A program made the translations under genes and the position numbers. Shown here piece by piece: positions 17,457-26,325 of a DNA stretch of 64,000 bases; the first letter of the stretch is position 1; the number at the start of each line of letters is the position of its first letter. Origin of the DNA: CAZNPL01 sp964574815 (lineage in GTDB: Bacteria; Planctomycetota; Phycisphaerae; UBA1845); the NCBI GenBank assembly GCA_964574815.1, contig CAZNPL010000035.1, forward strand, positions 1-64,000. Direction: 5' to 3'. The notes under the pieces are model-generated. The model was not told where the DNA came from. It made no database searches and saw only the letters and a program-made list of their open reading frames with translations.

Positions 17457-18230
17457 ATGGCCAATACATCGCAAGAGGACACGTCGCCGCAGGTCTTCGT
17501 TATAATTGGCGCTTCGAGCGGCATCGGCTCTTGTCTCGCTCGTCGACTGGCCGGTTCCGGCGCCCGCCTCCTTCTTGCCGGACGCGACCAGTCCAAGATC
17601 GAGCCGCTGGCGAGCGAGCTGTCGGCGAAGCCTTTCGAGCTTGATGCCACCAGCTTCGAGGACGTCCAACGCTGCTTGAAGGAAGCCGCTGAATGGGGCG
17701 GCTCGGTCAACGGCGTCGTGAATTGTGCCGGCTCGTTACTGCTCAAGCCGGCCCACTTGACCACGGTCAAGGAGCTGGATGACGTGCTCGCAAAGAACCT
17801 GTATACGGCCTTTGCGACGGTACGCGCGGCCGCCGGCGTGATGCGCAAGACAGGCGGCTCCGTCGTGCTGATGAGCTCGGCCGCGGCGCGCATCGGGCTG
17901 GCCAATCACGAGGCGATCGCCGCGGCCAAGGCGGGCGTCATCGGACTGGCACTGTCCGCGGCGGCCACCTACGCGGCACAAGGGATTCGCGTCAACGTCG
18001 TCGCGCCGGGATTGGTCGATACACCGATGTCAGAGCGGATTACGTCCAACGACGCCTCGCTGCGCGCTTCCCTCGCCATGCATCCCATGGGTCGGATCGG
18101 AACGCCGGACGAAGTCGCGGCCACGATCGAATGGCTGATGCGGCCGGAAAGCTCCTGGATGACCGGCCAGGTCATCGGCGTGGACGGCGGGCTGGCAACG
18201 TTGAAGTCCCTAAGAGCAAGCCGTGGCTGA
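17457..18230 (+). CDS. SDR-family oxidoreductase with Ile at the catalytic Tyr position
   Basis: A 257-residue protein. The ATG at 17457 is chosen because GGAGG (17443-17447) lies 9 nt upstream; the ATG at 17448 is too close. The Rossmann fold is marked by GASSGIG (residues 18-24), a central NCAG, and the C-terminal IRVNVVAPGLVDTPM with DGG near the end. The Ser (MSSAAA) and Lys (K158) of the usual S-Y-K set are present. The position four before that Lys, normally Tyr, is Ile154 (HEAIAAAK), so standard dehydrogenase chemistry is doubtful. The stop overlaps the next gene's start by 8 nt, suggesting co-translation. Confidence 0.82.
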   Translation: MANTSQEDTSPQVFVIIGASSGIGSCLARRLAGSGARLLLAGRDQSKIEPLASELSAKPFELDATSFEDVQRCLKEAAEWGGSVNGVVNCAGSLLLKPAHLTTVKELDDVLAKNLYTAFATVRAAAGVMRKTGGSVVLMSSAAARIGLANHEAIAAAKAGVIGLALSAAATYAAQGIRVNVVAPGLVDTPMSERITSNDASLRASLAMHPMGRIGTPDEVAATIEWLMRPESSWMTGQVIGVDGGLATLKSLRASRG

Positions 18231-18708
18231 CATCCGTCTTCAAACCCCGGTTCCCCGCTGGGCAAGAGCCGCTTTGATTGCAGCGGCCGTCTACAACATC
18301 CTTTGGGGCGGTTGGGTCGTTCTGTTCCCTGAAACGGCGTTCCGGCTGGCCGGCATGGACCCGCCCCGCTACTCCGAGATCTGGCAGTGCGTCGGAATGA
18401 TCGTCGGGGTCTACGGCGTGGGCTACGCGATCGCATCGAGAGACCCGTTCCGCCATTGGCCCATCGTGCTGGTCGGCCTGCTTGGCAAAGTGTTCGGGCC
18501 GATCGGATTCGTGGACGCAGCCCTGAGCGGAGCACTGCCCTGGACGGTCGGCTGGACGATCCTCACGAACGATTTAATCTGGTGGGTCCCGTTCGGGGCG
18601 GTGCTTTACCGCGCCTGGTGCATTGGCCGAGCACGTGGTGCTGTGCCCGAACACCGATTCACGACGGATGAGCCTTCGAAGGCACGTCCGCAAGACCGAC
18701 CCGGTTAA
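18223..18708 (+). CDS. Small multi-pass membrane protein
   Basis: A 161-residue protein starting at GTG 18223, overlapping the end of the SDR gene by 8 nt. It has four predicted membrane segments (about residues 14-34, 53-68, 77-98 and 106-130) and an Arg/Pro-rich soluble tail. Motifs such as AAAVYNILWGGWVVLFPE and LLGKVFGPIGFVDAAL recur, as far as I recall, in uncharacterised membrane proteins near photolyase and DCC genes. It probably shares an operon with the SDR gene; the function is unknown. Confidence 0.65.
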   Translation: MADIRLQTPVPRWARAALIAAAVYNILWGGWVVLFPETAFRLAGMDPPRYSEIWQCVGMIVGVYGVGYAIASRDPFRHWPIVLVGLLGKVFGPIGFVDAALSGALPWTVGWTILTNDLIWWVPFGAVLYRAWCIGRARGAVPEHRFTTDEPSKARPQDRPG

Positions 18709-18742
18709 GGCGTGATGCCAACGGCGGCCACGGAGGTGTGCC

Positions 18743-19117
18743 ATGCTTTTCGGCGACGAAGAGATCTCGCTCGCTCGGCAGATGCGGGAGGCCGGTCTGC
18801 CATGGGAGCCCGGCGTCGGCCACTATGTTTTCGATGAGGCAGGCCTCATTGAGATCGCGTCGCCATTCCAGGATCGAGTCTACTTCATCCTTGATATCAA
18901 GCATTTCCTGCGGCGGGCGGAAACTGTCGAGGCCCTGAAAGCCGGGATGTTCTGGCTGCCGCAGTGGCATCAGGCTCGAAAGACCGCCCGGGAGCTCGGA
19001 ATAGCGGATGCTATGCTCTTGCAGCACCTCGCAGACAGCGGAGCGCTTGAAACGAACGCAGAGTTGAGCACGCTTTACCGCCTTATTATTCAGGCGTTGC
19101 AGGAGAAAGGCGTATGA
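18743..19117 (+). CDS. Conserved-looking hypothetical protein
   Basis: A 124-residue soluble protein. The ATG at 18743 has GGAGGTG just upstream. It is rich in charged and aromatic residues, with blocks EAGLPWEPGVGHYVFDEAG, FQDRVYFILDIKHFL and MFWLPQWHQAR. I do not recognise the family and see no catalytic motif. It is the last gene of the plus-strand run that starts with the SDR gene and is convergent with the flavoprotein gene 24 nt downstream. Confidence 0.6.
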   Translation: MLFGDEEISLARQMREAGLPWEPGVGHYVFDEAGLIEIASPFQDRVYFILDIKHFLRRAETVEALKAGMFWLPQWHQARKTARELGIADAMLLQHLADSGALETNAELSTLYRLIIQALQEKGV

Positions 19118-19140
19118 TGGCGATCTGCACCGCCCCTTAT

Positions 19141-20181
19141 TCACGTGGCGTTGGGCGTTACGCCCATCGCGTTCATGATCCTCTCAGCAGCGGCCAGGCC
19201 GCTCAAGAATGCCCCCTCGATCCGAGCGCCTTGGCACCAGTCCCCGCAAACGGCGACACCGGTTGCCTCGTCCCATAGACATCCAACCGTCAGTGGCTCG
19301 GGAGGCAAGGCGTATCGCCAGCGGTGCGCGGCCAAGTACTTCGACCTTGGCGTCTTGGACCCGGCGCTTCGCCGCAACGCCTCGGTCAACTCATCACACA
19401 CGGTCTCCGCCGAATCCTCGATGTGTTCCGATGACCACTCTGGCGAAGCATGGAGAATCCAACAATCGTGCCCGGCCCGGCCCGGCTTGGAGCTGTTGCG
19501 AGCGATCCATGACAGCGGCGAGTTGTGCACAAAGGCGCCGTCGAAGGGAACATCGAAACGCGTTTCGAAGGCGACCATCACGGCCCAGCACGGCGTTAGA
19601 GGACACGCCCGCGCCCGCTCAGCGAGCTGCGACGAACCGGCGAGCAGGTCAGCAGCCTGGGCGGCCGGCAGTGCGACGATCAATACTTCGAAACTGCCAA
19701 GTTCCTGGTTTGCACTGTCATAAAGCAGCCACACCCCGCCACGACGCGTCACCGACGCGACAAGAGTCTGAGTGGTGACGGCTAACGAGCCCGCCATGTG
19801 TTTGGCAATCGCGCTCATCCCGGGTACGCCGACGTACCGGGATTGCGGCTCGGTGGGTCCAACTCGCCCGTTTTCCAACGTGACGATTCGCCCGGCCCAT
19901 TCTCTAACGACGCCCGCGCCCATCCAGGCCGCAACACGGCGGTGGAAACGCGGGTCGCGGACCGTGAAGTATTGCGCGCCGTGATCGAAATGCAGGTCGC
20001 GTTCGCGTCGAACCGAAGTGCGCCCGCCTACGCCGCGGGCTTTGTCAAAGACACGCACATGAAGGCCGCGATCGGCCAGCGCACTCGCGGCCGAGAGCCC
20101 ACTGATACCGGCCCCCACGATACCGACGGAGCCTTTTCCCGAATCGCCAAGTTCAAAAGCGTTATCTCGCGATGGGTCCAT
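19141..20181 (-). CDS. Renalase-like FAD-dependent amine oxidoreductase
   Basis: A 346-residue protein with the dinucleotide-binding motif GIVGAGISGLSAASAL (about residues 18-33), the FAD-linked GVGGRTSVRR, and HFDHGAQYFTVRDPRF, the hallmark of the renalase/amine-oxidase-like NAD(P)/FAD family. The C-terminal WRYALPPEP and GVAVCGDWCQGARIEGAFLSGLAAAERI close the FAD site. Family members oxidise reduced or misfolded NAD(P)H isomers or amines. Start ATG 20181 has no clear ribosome binding site. The phosphatase gene ends 28 nt upstream on the same strand, so the three minus-strand genes 21636-19141 may be one operon. Confidence 0.82.
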   Translation of the reverse strand: MDPSRDNAFELGDSGKGSVGIVGAGISGLSAASALADRGLHVRVFDKARGVGGRTSVRRERDLHFDHGAQYFTVRDPRFHRRVAAWMGAGVVREWAGRIVTLENGRVGPTEPQSRYVGVPGMSAIAKHMAGSLAVTTQTLVASVTRRGGVWLLYDSANQELGSFEVLIVALPAAQAADLLAGSSQLAERARACPLTPCWAVMVAFETRFDVPFDGAFVHNSPLSWIARNSSKPGRAGHDCWILHASPEWSSEHIEDSAETVCDELTEALRRSAGSKTPRSKYLAAHRWRYALPPEPLTVGCLWDEATGVAVCGDWCQGARIEGAFLSGLAAAERIMNAMGVTPNAT

Positions 20182-20209
20182 GCGTCAATTCAGAGGCACT
20201 GCAAAGGTA

Positions 20210-21124
20210 TCAGGACGGGGCCACAGCAGGAGCGTGGACCACGTCGTCTCCATGCCCGCGATGGAAGAGCCGATTCTTGAGCGCGGTCCAGAACGCGGAA
20301 CTCTCCAGGTTGTCAACGAACTCGACCAGCAGCACGCTGATGTCGTCGTGGTCCAGCGGCACGCCGCTCGTATGTGCCCGCAACGCATCCACGAGCTTCT
20401 CAACCAGTTCCTCGGGCGTACAATCCCGCGTCCGCTCCAAGACATCGGAAAGCCGATCCCGGCCGAAAAGCTCTTCTGCCTCGTTCGGTGTTTCGAGGAC
20501 ACCGTCTGTGAACATGAGCAAGCGGTCTCCGACCGCGACGCGACGTACCCGGTGCGTGTAACGCGCCTTTCGCTCGATCGCCAGCGGAATGTCGAAGAGT
20601 CCGTCCCGCTGAACGGGATCCAACTGGAACCAACGACCGGTTGATGACTCGTAGTACCACGCTGGTTCGTGGCCGGCGTAACTGATCGACAGGCGCCGAA
20701 GTGGCGGAAAGTAAGTGAACACACCTGCCGTCGTAAAGGTGTCATTGCCAAGTGCGGACAGACGCAGATTCAGCCGCCGCAGAACCTTTCGTTCGTCCAT
20801 GCGATTGACCGAGCGCCGGAGCAGTTCGTACATGGACTGGCTGACGGCCGCCACTCTCTCTCCGTGACCGGTCACATCGGCCAGGCACGCCCGGGAGATA
20901 AGACCGGATCCGCATACGGAAAGATAATGCACGTCGCCGCCCCGGGCACCTTGACACGGTTGCGAAAACAGAGCACCGCGCATGCCGGGGAGCTCGACGG
21001 GGCCGAAGAAGTTCCGATTGCCTCCCCAGACCTCGTTGCAGACGAGCCCCACGGACGGTTCCGTGCTTCGAGGATCCGCGTCGCCGGGAACGGCATCTGT
21101 GTTCTGTTGATCAGTTTTGATCAT
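20210..21124 (-). CDS. SpoIIE/RsbU-type PP2C serine phosphatase
   Basis: A 304-residue protein. The metal-binding motifs of PP2C/SpoIIE phosphatases are present: GGDVHYLSV with ADVTGHG (about residue 88), then LLMFTDGVLE and DHDDISVLLVEF near the C-terminus. There is no sensory domain apart from a short N-terminus, and no membrane segment. Such enzymes usually dephosphorylate an anti-sigma antagonist in partner-switching systems, but no partner is visible here. Its ATG overlaps the stop of the DCC gene (ATGA), so translation is coupled. Another SpoIIE phosphatase lies at 62233. Confidence 0.83.
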   Translation of the reverse strand: MIKTDQQNTDAVPGDADPRSTEPSVGLVCNEVWGGNRNFFGPVELPGMRGALFSQPCQGARGGDVHYLSVCGSGLISRACLADVTGHGERVAAVSQSMYELLRRSVNRMDERKVLRRLNLRLSALGNDTFTTAGVFTYFPPLRRLSISYAGHEPAWYYESSTGRWFQLDPVQRDGLFDIPLAIERKARYTHRVRRVAVGDRLLMFTDGVLETPNEAEELFGRDRLSDVLERTRDCTPEELVEKLVDALRAHTSGVPLDHDDISVLLVEFVDNLESSAFWTALKNRLFHRGHGDDVVHAPAVAPS

Positions 21125-21636
21125 TCCGACCGCCTCGCTTCATGGCGTACTTGACTGTGTGCCTCGCGGGCTGCACAGACTTCCGTACACCTGGATCCCT
21201 GCCCGGTCATCCTCAGTCGGTTACGGGCGAACCAGTCATACGCACGATCGAAAAGTTGCCGGAGGATCGGCCAATCCGTGGGGGCGGTCAACCACCCCCA
21301 CCCGACGGCGCTGTATGCGCGGCGAAAGACCTCCATGCCGCGTACGACCTCGCCTGAAGGCAGGATGCCGTGGATTTCGCCCATGACGTCCCGGTAGGTC
21401 AGACCGTACCGACTCGGATCGAATCCGGGAGCCGTAATGTCCTCCATGGCGATCCGATTTCGCCCGCGGTCGAGCCGACGCCAAAGAGCAGCCTCACGGC
21501 GGCAAAGGGGGCACTCCTCGTCTACCAGGATCGTGATCCGCCACGCGACAGAATTGCCGCGCCGAGGAGTTGTGGGTGTGTCCCGAGAAGCTCCTGCTCT
21601 CGAAGACTGTGGTGTAGTCGTCGCTCTCATCATCAT
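21121..21636 (-). CDS. DCC-family (DUF393) thiol-disulfide oxidoreductase-like protein
   Basis: About 171 residues from ATG 21636; a GTG at 21642 and internal starts are possible, and the conserved domain begins at WRITILVDEECPLC. The family motif D-x-x-C-x-x-C is seen as DEECPLC, followed by EAALWRRLDRGR and the conserved DVMGEIHGILPSGEVVRGMEVFRRAY. DCC proteins have a thioredoxin-like active site and often sit near photolyase, SDR and flavoprotein genes, as here. The stop overlaps the phosphatase start by 4 nt. The Arg/Glu-rich C-terminus is variable. Confidence 0.83.
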   Translation of the reverse strand: MMMRATTTPQSSRAGASRDTPTTPRRGNSVAWRITILVDEECPLCRREAALWRRLDRGRNRIAMEDITAPGFDPSRYGLTYRDVMGEIHGILPSGEVVRGMEVFRRAYSAVGWGWLTAPTDWPILRQLFDRAYDWFARNRLRMTGQGSRCTEVCAAREAHSQVRHEARRSE

Positions 21637-21780
21637 GACCACTCCGCTCCCTCACTCCTTCATTCGCCCGCCCGAGCGGCACGGATTCATCGCGCCTGAT
21701 GCGGACGCAGGCCGATAAACGACCGCTTCGGCGGCGGCTCCGGGGCGCTTGGGAAAACCGCCCATCCCGGCGCGAGCATC

Positions 21781-21809
21781 ACGACAAAAGGCCGCACTTT
21801 CGCTATACT
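21781..21809 (+). promoter_or_regulatory. Candidate sigma-70-type promoter for the NHL-cytochrome gene
   Basis: ACGACA (21781-21786) and TATACT (21804-21809) are separated by 17 nt. Transcription from about 21815 would place the start codon of the heme protein downstream, which argues for GTG 21843 or ATG 21888 rather than the upstream ATG 21699. Confidence 0.42.
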
Positions 21810-21842
21810 GGTCTGTTCCAAGGGGGGTCAAGAGCACGAGGG

Positions 21843-24800
21843 GTGTTCGAGCGGCCGGACGGGCACCCGCTCGTCAGGTGGTTCGTTATGGTTCCTGTCG
21901 CGGCGGTGCTGATCGGCCTGATAGCCGTTGGACAGACGAAAACGTTGCCGCACCTCGGCACACTGTCGGAGCAGCTTCGCGCCCCGGCTCACGTCGCCGT
22001 GGCTTTGGACAATTCCGTTCTCGTGTCCGATCCGCTCAGCGGGCACGTCGCCCGTTTTGATGACTCCGGCGCCCTGTTGGGCACATGGCCCGTGCCGAAG
22101 GGGCCGATCGGCGTCGCTGTCCACCCTGACGGTCGCATTTTCGTCTCGCTTCGCGACGAGGCGGCCGTCGCAATTTACAATGAGCAATTCGAATTGTTGC
22201 AGTACCTCGGAGGAAACGACCCGCAAATTGCGTTTGCCGGGCCCACGACAATCGACATTGCTGCCGATACGGGGCGGATCTACGTAGTCGATTCCGAGGC
22301 GGACAGAGTCTACGGGTTTGAGAGCGGGGGCGATCTCGTCCTCACGCTCGGGAGCCGTGGCAGTGACGCCGGCGAGCTCCTTTATCCGAGCGCGGTCGCC
22401 GTGGACGAAGAGCGCGGGCGGCTCGTCGTCGCAGACCATGACAACTTTCGGATTCAGGTGTTTACCACATCCGGTTTGTTCCTCGGGCAGTTCGGCCATC
22501 GGTTGACTTCTGCGAATGGTCGCACGGAAGGCTGGATCGCGCGCCCCCTGGGACTTGACGTCGACAGTGCCGGGAACATCTATCTCAGCGATGCGCTGAT
22601 GAGCACGGTGCGGGTCTTCGACCCGCACGGGCGCGAGATCGGAAGGATCGCCGGGTACGGTTTCGGACTTGGGGATGTCCGCGTCCCGTGCGGGGTGACC
22701 GTCAGCCATTCAAACGCACGCCTGTACGTTGCGAGCATCAACAGCTCGAGCGTGGAGATCTTCAGCCTGACCGGCGATCTCAGACCGCCTTCCGTGAGAT
22801 TCCGGAAACGATTCTCGCGCTGGGATTCATTCAGCGGAACCGACAGTCCTCTTTGGGCATCGATGCGGGGGGCTGCATCCAGTTGGGACGGCCCGCACGT
22901 TGTCGAGGACAGGCCGGACCTGTGTGCGCCGTGTCACGGGTTCATCGGTCAGCCCGGAGGACACGCCGGAACCGTCGAGGGCCAGAGCGTCTTGTGCATG
23001 TCGTGCCACAACAGCGCCGGACGGGCATTGCGGATGCCGATTCATGAGCGCGACGCCGCTGACCCGTTCGCGACCGACCCGGTGGCGCCGGACGGTCGAG
23101 GCCGCTCGCATGCGTGGGGCGTCGCCGCCGTGAATTCTACTGCGCATGCGATAGGACCGAGGGCGGGCGGGGCGATGTCTTCTTACCTCGGGCCGGAGGG
23201 ACTGATCAAATGTTCCACCTGCCACGATCAGCACAACCTGGAAAAGGGACCTTCGTATGTACGGGTCAGCAACGAAGGCGACGCCATGTGCAAAGAGTGC
23301 CATGAACCGCTCGATCGAGGCGTCGGCGAGGGTGGCTCGCATCCAGTCGGGTCTTGCTACCCGGGCGGTGAAGACGAATACCCTGGCGAGGCGTCGCTGG
23401 CGGGTCTCGAGATCAAGAACGGGATGATCGAATGCCTGACTTGTCACGCGGTTCACAACGCGGACTCCGGCGGCGTTTGCAGAGGTGAAGGCGACGGCAT
23501 GCTGCTGCGTGCCCCGAACGATGAGTCACTCTGCCGGGCGTGCCACACACGACATATGAACCACGATGCGGCCGGTGATTGGCAGCCGACGTGCTTCGAT
23601 TGCCACGCGACTCACGAGCCACCTAACGAAAACGCCGCGCTCATTTCGCGGACGGTGGACGGCGTGCCCATGACATTTGCGCAGAGTGCTCAAGCCTGTA
23701 ACGAGAAATGGGATCTCCTTCATGCCCTTTGTGATCCGCCGACTTACGATGGCATCTGCGAGGTATGTCACACGGACACCGACTATCATCGCAACGAGTC
23801 ATCGGGCGATCACGAGCACCATGCCGATGTGCGATGCACTGTGTGTCACCCTCACAGCAACGGGTTTCTGACCACGTACGACGTGTGCGCCGACTGCCAC
23901 GGGGAGCCGCCGGACGGTTCGGCTTTTCCCAACCTGGCCGGCGCACACGCAGTGCATCAGAGCGGGGTGAACGGCCCGGGAATCCGCGACTGCTCGACAT
24001 GCCATCCTTCGGCGCACGCGGCCACCCATATGGACGGCGTGCCCAGCTTTACCAGCGGAGTGGATGCGAACATCGATGGCAACATCGACTTGGCCGAGAC
24101 CGACGTGTGCGATGCGTGTCACAGCCCGGCGGGACCGTTCGACGGCGTCAACGACCCGGTGATCGGCGCCAAGGCCAACTGGGAAGCCGGCGTTTACGAT
24201 GGCAAAATACTCAAGCCCGACAAGATCGACTGGTGCCTGGGCTGCCACGACGGCCAGCCTGCGATCGTCAACGATATCAGCGCGCCGCTGATAGCCGGCG
24301 ATAACCGGACCTGGGGGTATAATGTCACGGGTCATGGCCCTAACCATGTCCTATGCACAGAGTGCCACGATCCGACGCTTGCCCACACCGACGGTGTGGC
24401 CACAACGTTCAGCGAGCGGTTTCCCCTCTGTGAGGGCTGGTTGCCCAAACCACCCCAGGAGCGGGAGCTTGATCGGGAGGCCTACAACAACAGCTATCGT
24501 CTGCTGCGTGTGGATGGCGGAAGGGCGATCGAAGTCCCGCGGGACGACGAGCCGCATACGCCCGACCACTTCAGGCTGTGTTTCTCCTGCCACGATGAGA
24601 TCCAGCTCATGGGCGTGCCGGCGAATTACTGGCTGTTTCCGCCCGTGCCCGACTATCTGCTGCTGCCGGAGGGCGTCGCGCAGACCAACTTCCGAAATGA
24701 ATCCGAATGGGGCTTCCTTTGGTTGGGCGAGCCGACCAACACGCACTGGCACCACATCGCCGTGGAACCCGCGTTCTGGGACCTCGATCACGATGGGCTC

Positions 24801-25124
24801 ACCATCGATTCACGGGCAACGTGCCCGACTTGCCACAACCCGCACGGCGCGCAGAAGGCCGACGGCAGCCCAACCGTCGCAATGACCGTGGGCGACCTGG
24901 CCATCGGACTGGGTGTTTATAACGACGGCACCACCGATCATGAGTACGGCTACATCGGCAGCGACGCTTACATGTGGCCCGATGGTGATCTTCACTGCTG
25001 GTCGTGCCACGCGGACGTCGGACCGGGCCGGGACCCACCCAACACCGGTCTCCATGCGCGCTACTATCGCAAAGTGCTCGTGCTGCATGACGACGAGTGC
25101 CGGGAGTGCCATACCGACTGGTGA
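21843..25124 (+). CDS. NHL beta-propeller fused to an 18-heme cytochrome c
   Basis: About 1,093 residues from GTG 21843 (ATG 21888 is also possible). An N-terminal signal/anchor (VRWFVMVPVAAVLIGLIAVG) directs it out of the cytoplasm. Residues of about 40-330 form NHL-type propeller repeats, for example LLYPSAVAVDEERGRLVVAD and ARPLGLDVDSAGNIYLSD. From about 22,921 to the end I count 18 CXXCH motifs (first CAPCH, last CRECH), each able to bind a c-type heme, with many extra His as possible axial ligands. Multiheme proteins of this kind carry electrons through the periplasm or to extracellular acceptors. The fused propeller may dock a partner or membrane complex. No cytochrome maturation genes are in the window. 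Confidence 0.85.
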   Translation: MFERPDGHPLVRWFVMVPVAAVLIGLIAVGQTKTLPHLGTLSEQLRAPAHVAVALDNSVLVSDPLSGHVARFDDSGALLGTWPVPKGPIGVAVHPDGRIFVSLRDEAAVAIYNEQFELLQYLGGNDPQIAFAGPTTIDIAADTGRIYVVDSEADRVYGFESGGDLVLTLGSRGSDAGELLYPSAVAVDEERGRLVVADHDNFRIQVFTTSGLFLGQFGHRLTSANGRTEGWIARPLGLDVDSAGNIYLSDALMSTVRVFDPHGREIGRIAGYGFGLGDVRVPCGVTVSHSNARLYVASINSSSVEIFSLTGDLRPPSVRFRKRFSRWDSFSGTDSPLWASMRGAASSWDGPHVVEDRPDLCAPCHGFIGQPGGHAGTVEGQSVLCMSCHNSAGRALRMPIHERDAADPFATDPVAPDGRGRSHAWGVAAVNSTAHAIGPRAGGAMSSYLGPEGLIKCSTCHDQHNLEKGPSYVRVSNEGDAMCKECHEPLDRGVGEGGSHPVGSCYPGGEDEYPGEASLAGLEIKNGMIECLTCHAVHNADSGGVCRGEGDGMLLRAPNDESLCRACHTRHMNHDAAGDWQPTCFDCHATHEPPNENAALISRTVDGVPMTFAQSAQACNEKWDLLHALCDPPTYDGICEVCHTDTDYHRNESSGDHEHHADVRCTVCHPHSNGFLTTYDVCADCHGEPPDGSAFPNLAGAHAVHQSGVNGPGIRDCSTCHPSAHAATHMDGVPSFTSGVDANIDGNIDLAETDVCDACHSPAGPFDGVNDPVIGAKANWEAGVYDGKILKPDKIDWCLGCHDGQPAIVNDISAPLIAGDNRTWGYNVTGHGPNHVLCTECHDPTLAHTDGVATTFSERFPLCEGWLPKPPQERELDREAYNNSYRLLRVDGGRAIEVPRDDEPHTPDHFRLCFSCHDEIQLMGVPANYWLFPPVPDYLLLPEGVAQTNFRNESEWGFLWLGEPTNTHWHHIAVEPAFWDLDHDGLTIDSRATCPTCHNPHGAQKADGSPTVAMTVGDLAIGLGVYNDGTTDHEYGYIGSDAYMWPDGDLHCWSCHADVGPGRDPPNTGLHARYYRKVLVLHDDECRECHTDW

Positions 25125-25293
25125 GGTCTGCGCTGCGGGGGCATAAGCAGATCGCGCCGGGCCGATGGATCAGAATGAGCCGACGGGGCGTGAGAGACCT
25201 GCATGGCCACCTTAGGACGCGCTCGCGTCGGCACTTGTTTTGGTGACAACCGCTCGGCCAACAGCGCATAGAGGAGACAACAGGACAGCGAAC

Positions 25294-25367
25294 TGGGCGG
25301 TGAGGGACTTGAACCCCCGACCTCCTGCGTGTAAAGCAGGCGCTCTAGCCGGCTGAGCTAACCGCCC
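25294..25367 (-). tRNA. tRNA-Val (anticodon UAC)
   Basis: On the minus strand the acceptor stem GGGCGGT pairs with ACCGCCC. The D arm is GCTC..GAGC, the anticodon stem CCTGC/GCAGG encloses TTTACAC (anticodon TAC), and the T arm contains GGTTCAAGT. The discriminator is A (25294) and CCA is not encoded. Confidence 0.95.
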
Positions 25368-25908
25368 GTGACCCGTGCGCCCGTCGGGTAAAACCACCGT
25401 AACGAGCGGCGAAAACGGCGTCAAACTCGGGCGGATGCGACCCGTGCCGCAACCTCGCCGGTTGCACCGGCCCGTTTAGGGTGCACCGCGGAGCTTCTTG
25501 CGGAAATGGCCGGCCCGGATGCAGACAAGGTGGCAGAATCGCGTCGGCCCCGTCCCGTGGATGATGCCCAAGGGCTCGCTAGACGCGGGTTCCGCCGACG
25601 CCTCAGCCGGCGCTGAAGAAGACGTTCGGCCCCTGGCCGAGTTGCGGCTCGGCAGCAGGCGCTTACCATCTTAGCCGATCCAACGCGCCGTAATCGATGG
25701 TTCTCACCGGCTCGGTGGTGCCCCGCCCGCCCGCCCGGCAGCGGCAGTTGGCCGATCTAGGTGGTTTGCCAAGCTCGCAGAATTCGCTAGACTTAAGAGG
25801 TGCTCGCTTGGCTGGCGTCCGTGGCTAAGCGCGGCGCCGTGGTCGAAGTGCCGAATAACGTTCAGGTGACCAGCGGCGGCTCGTGGACCGCTTGGCTTGG
25901 GCGGGAAC
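25368..25908. other. Gene-free stretch between two divergent tRNA genes
   Basis: No credible coding sequence is visible; short frames on both strands are low-complexity Arg/Ala/Pro shadows. It should contain the promoters of both tRNA genes; one candidate is listed for tRNA-Cys. Confidence 0.5.
25766..25793 (+). promoter_or_regulatory. Candidate promoter upstream of tRNA-Cys
   Basis: TTGCCA (25766-25771) and TAGACT (25788-25793) are spaced by 16 nt, about 115 bp before the tRNA-Cys gene. This is a weak sequence match only. Confidence 0.28.
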
Positions 25909-25982
25909 GGCGGTGTACCCAAGTGGACTAAGGGGACGGATTGCAAATCCGTTATTCGCGGGTTCGAATCCCGCCGCCGCCT
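25909..25982 (+). tRNA. tRNA-Cys (anticodon GCA)
   Basis: The acceptor stem GGCGGTG pairs with CGCCGCC (one G-U pair). The anticodon stem ACGGA/TCCGT encloses TTGCAAA (anticodon GCA), and the T arm is GCGGGTTCGAATCCCGC. The discriminator is T; CCA is not encoded. Confidence 0.95.
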
Positions 25983-26325
25983 TTCTTTACAGATCGTCGT
26001 TTATCGCTCCCGTTTCCACCAACGAACAATCGCAGAGATCTCCCCGCCGCATTCCCCGTTGAGCCTGAATTCGTTAAGACTACGAATCGGACGTCACTTG
26101 ACTGGACGCAATCCGCGCAAATGATTGATATATCAATGCCGGTCCGGCCGATTTTACTCGGACGCAGCCGGCTGGGCAGGCACGGCGAGGGTAGATAAAA
26201 CCATCGTCGATTCGCCTCCTCGCAATCGCGAAGGGTCTTGTCTTGCGCCTTGGCTCGCGTTGCGTCCCGAGGGTCGGACTTACGCAGGCGAGGAGGCATC
26301 CACCCATCGAGAACGGGAGAGAAGT
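25983..26325. other. Upstream region of the collagen-like lipoprotein gene
   Basis: No gene is supported here. The notable element is a perfect 14-bp palindrome, ATTGATA/TATCAAT at 26124-26137, AT-rich in a GC-rich setting, about 190 bp before the next start codon. It could be a repressor site or part of a promoter; nothing else shows which. Confidence 0.45.
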
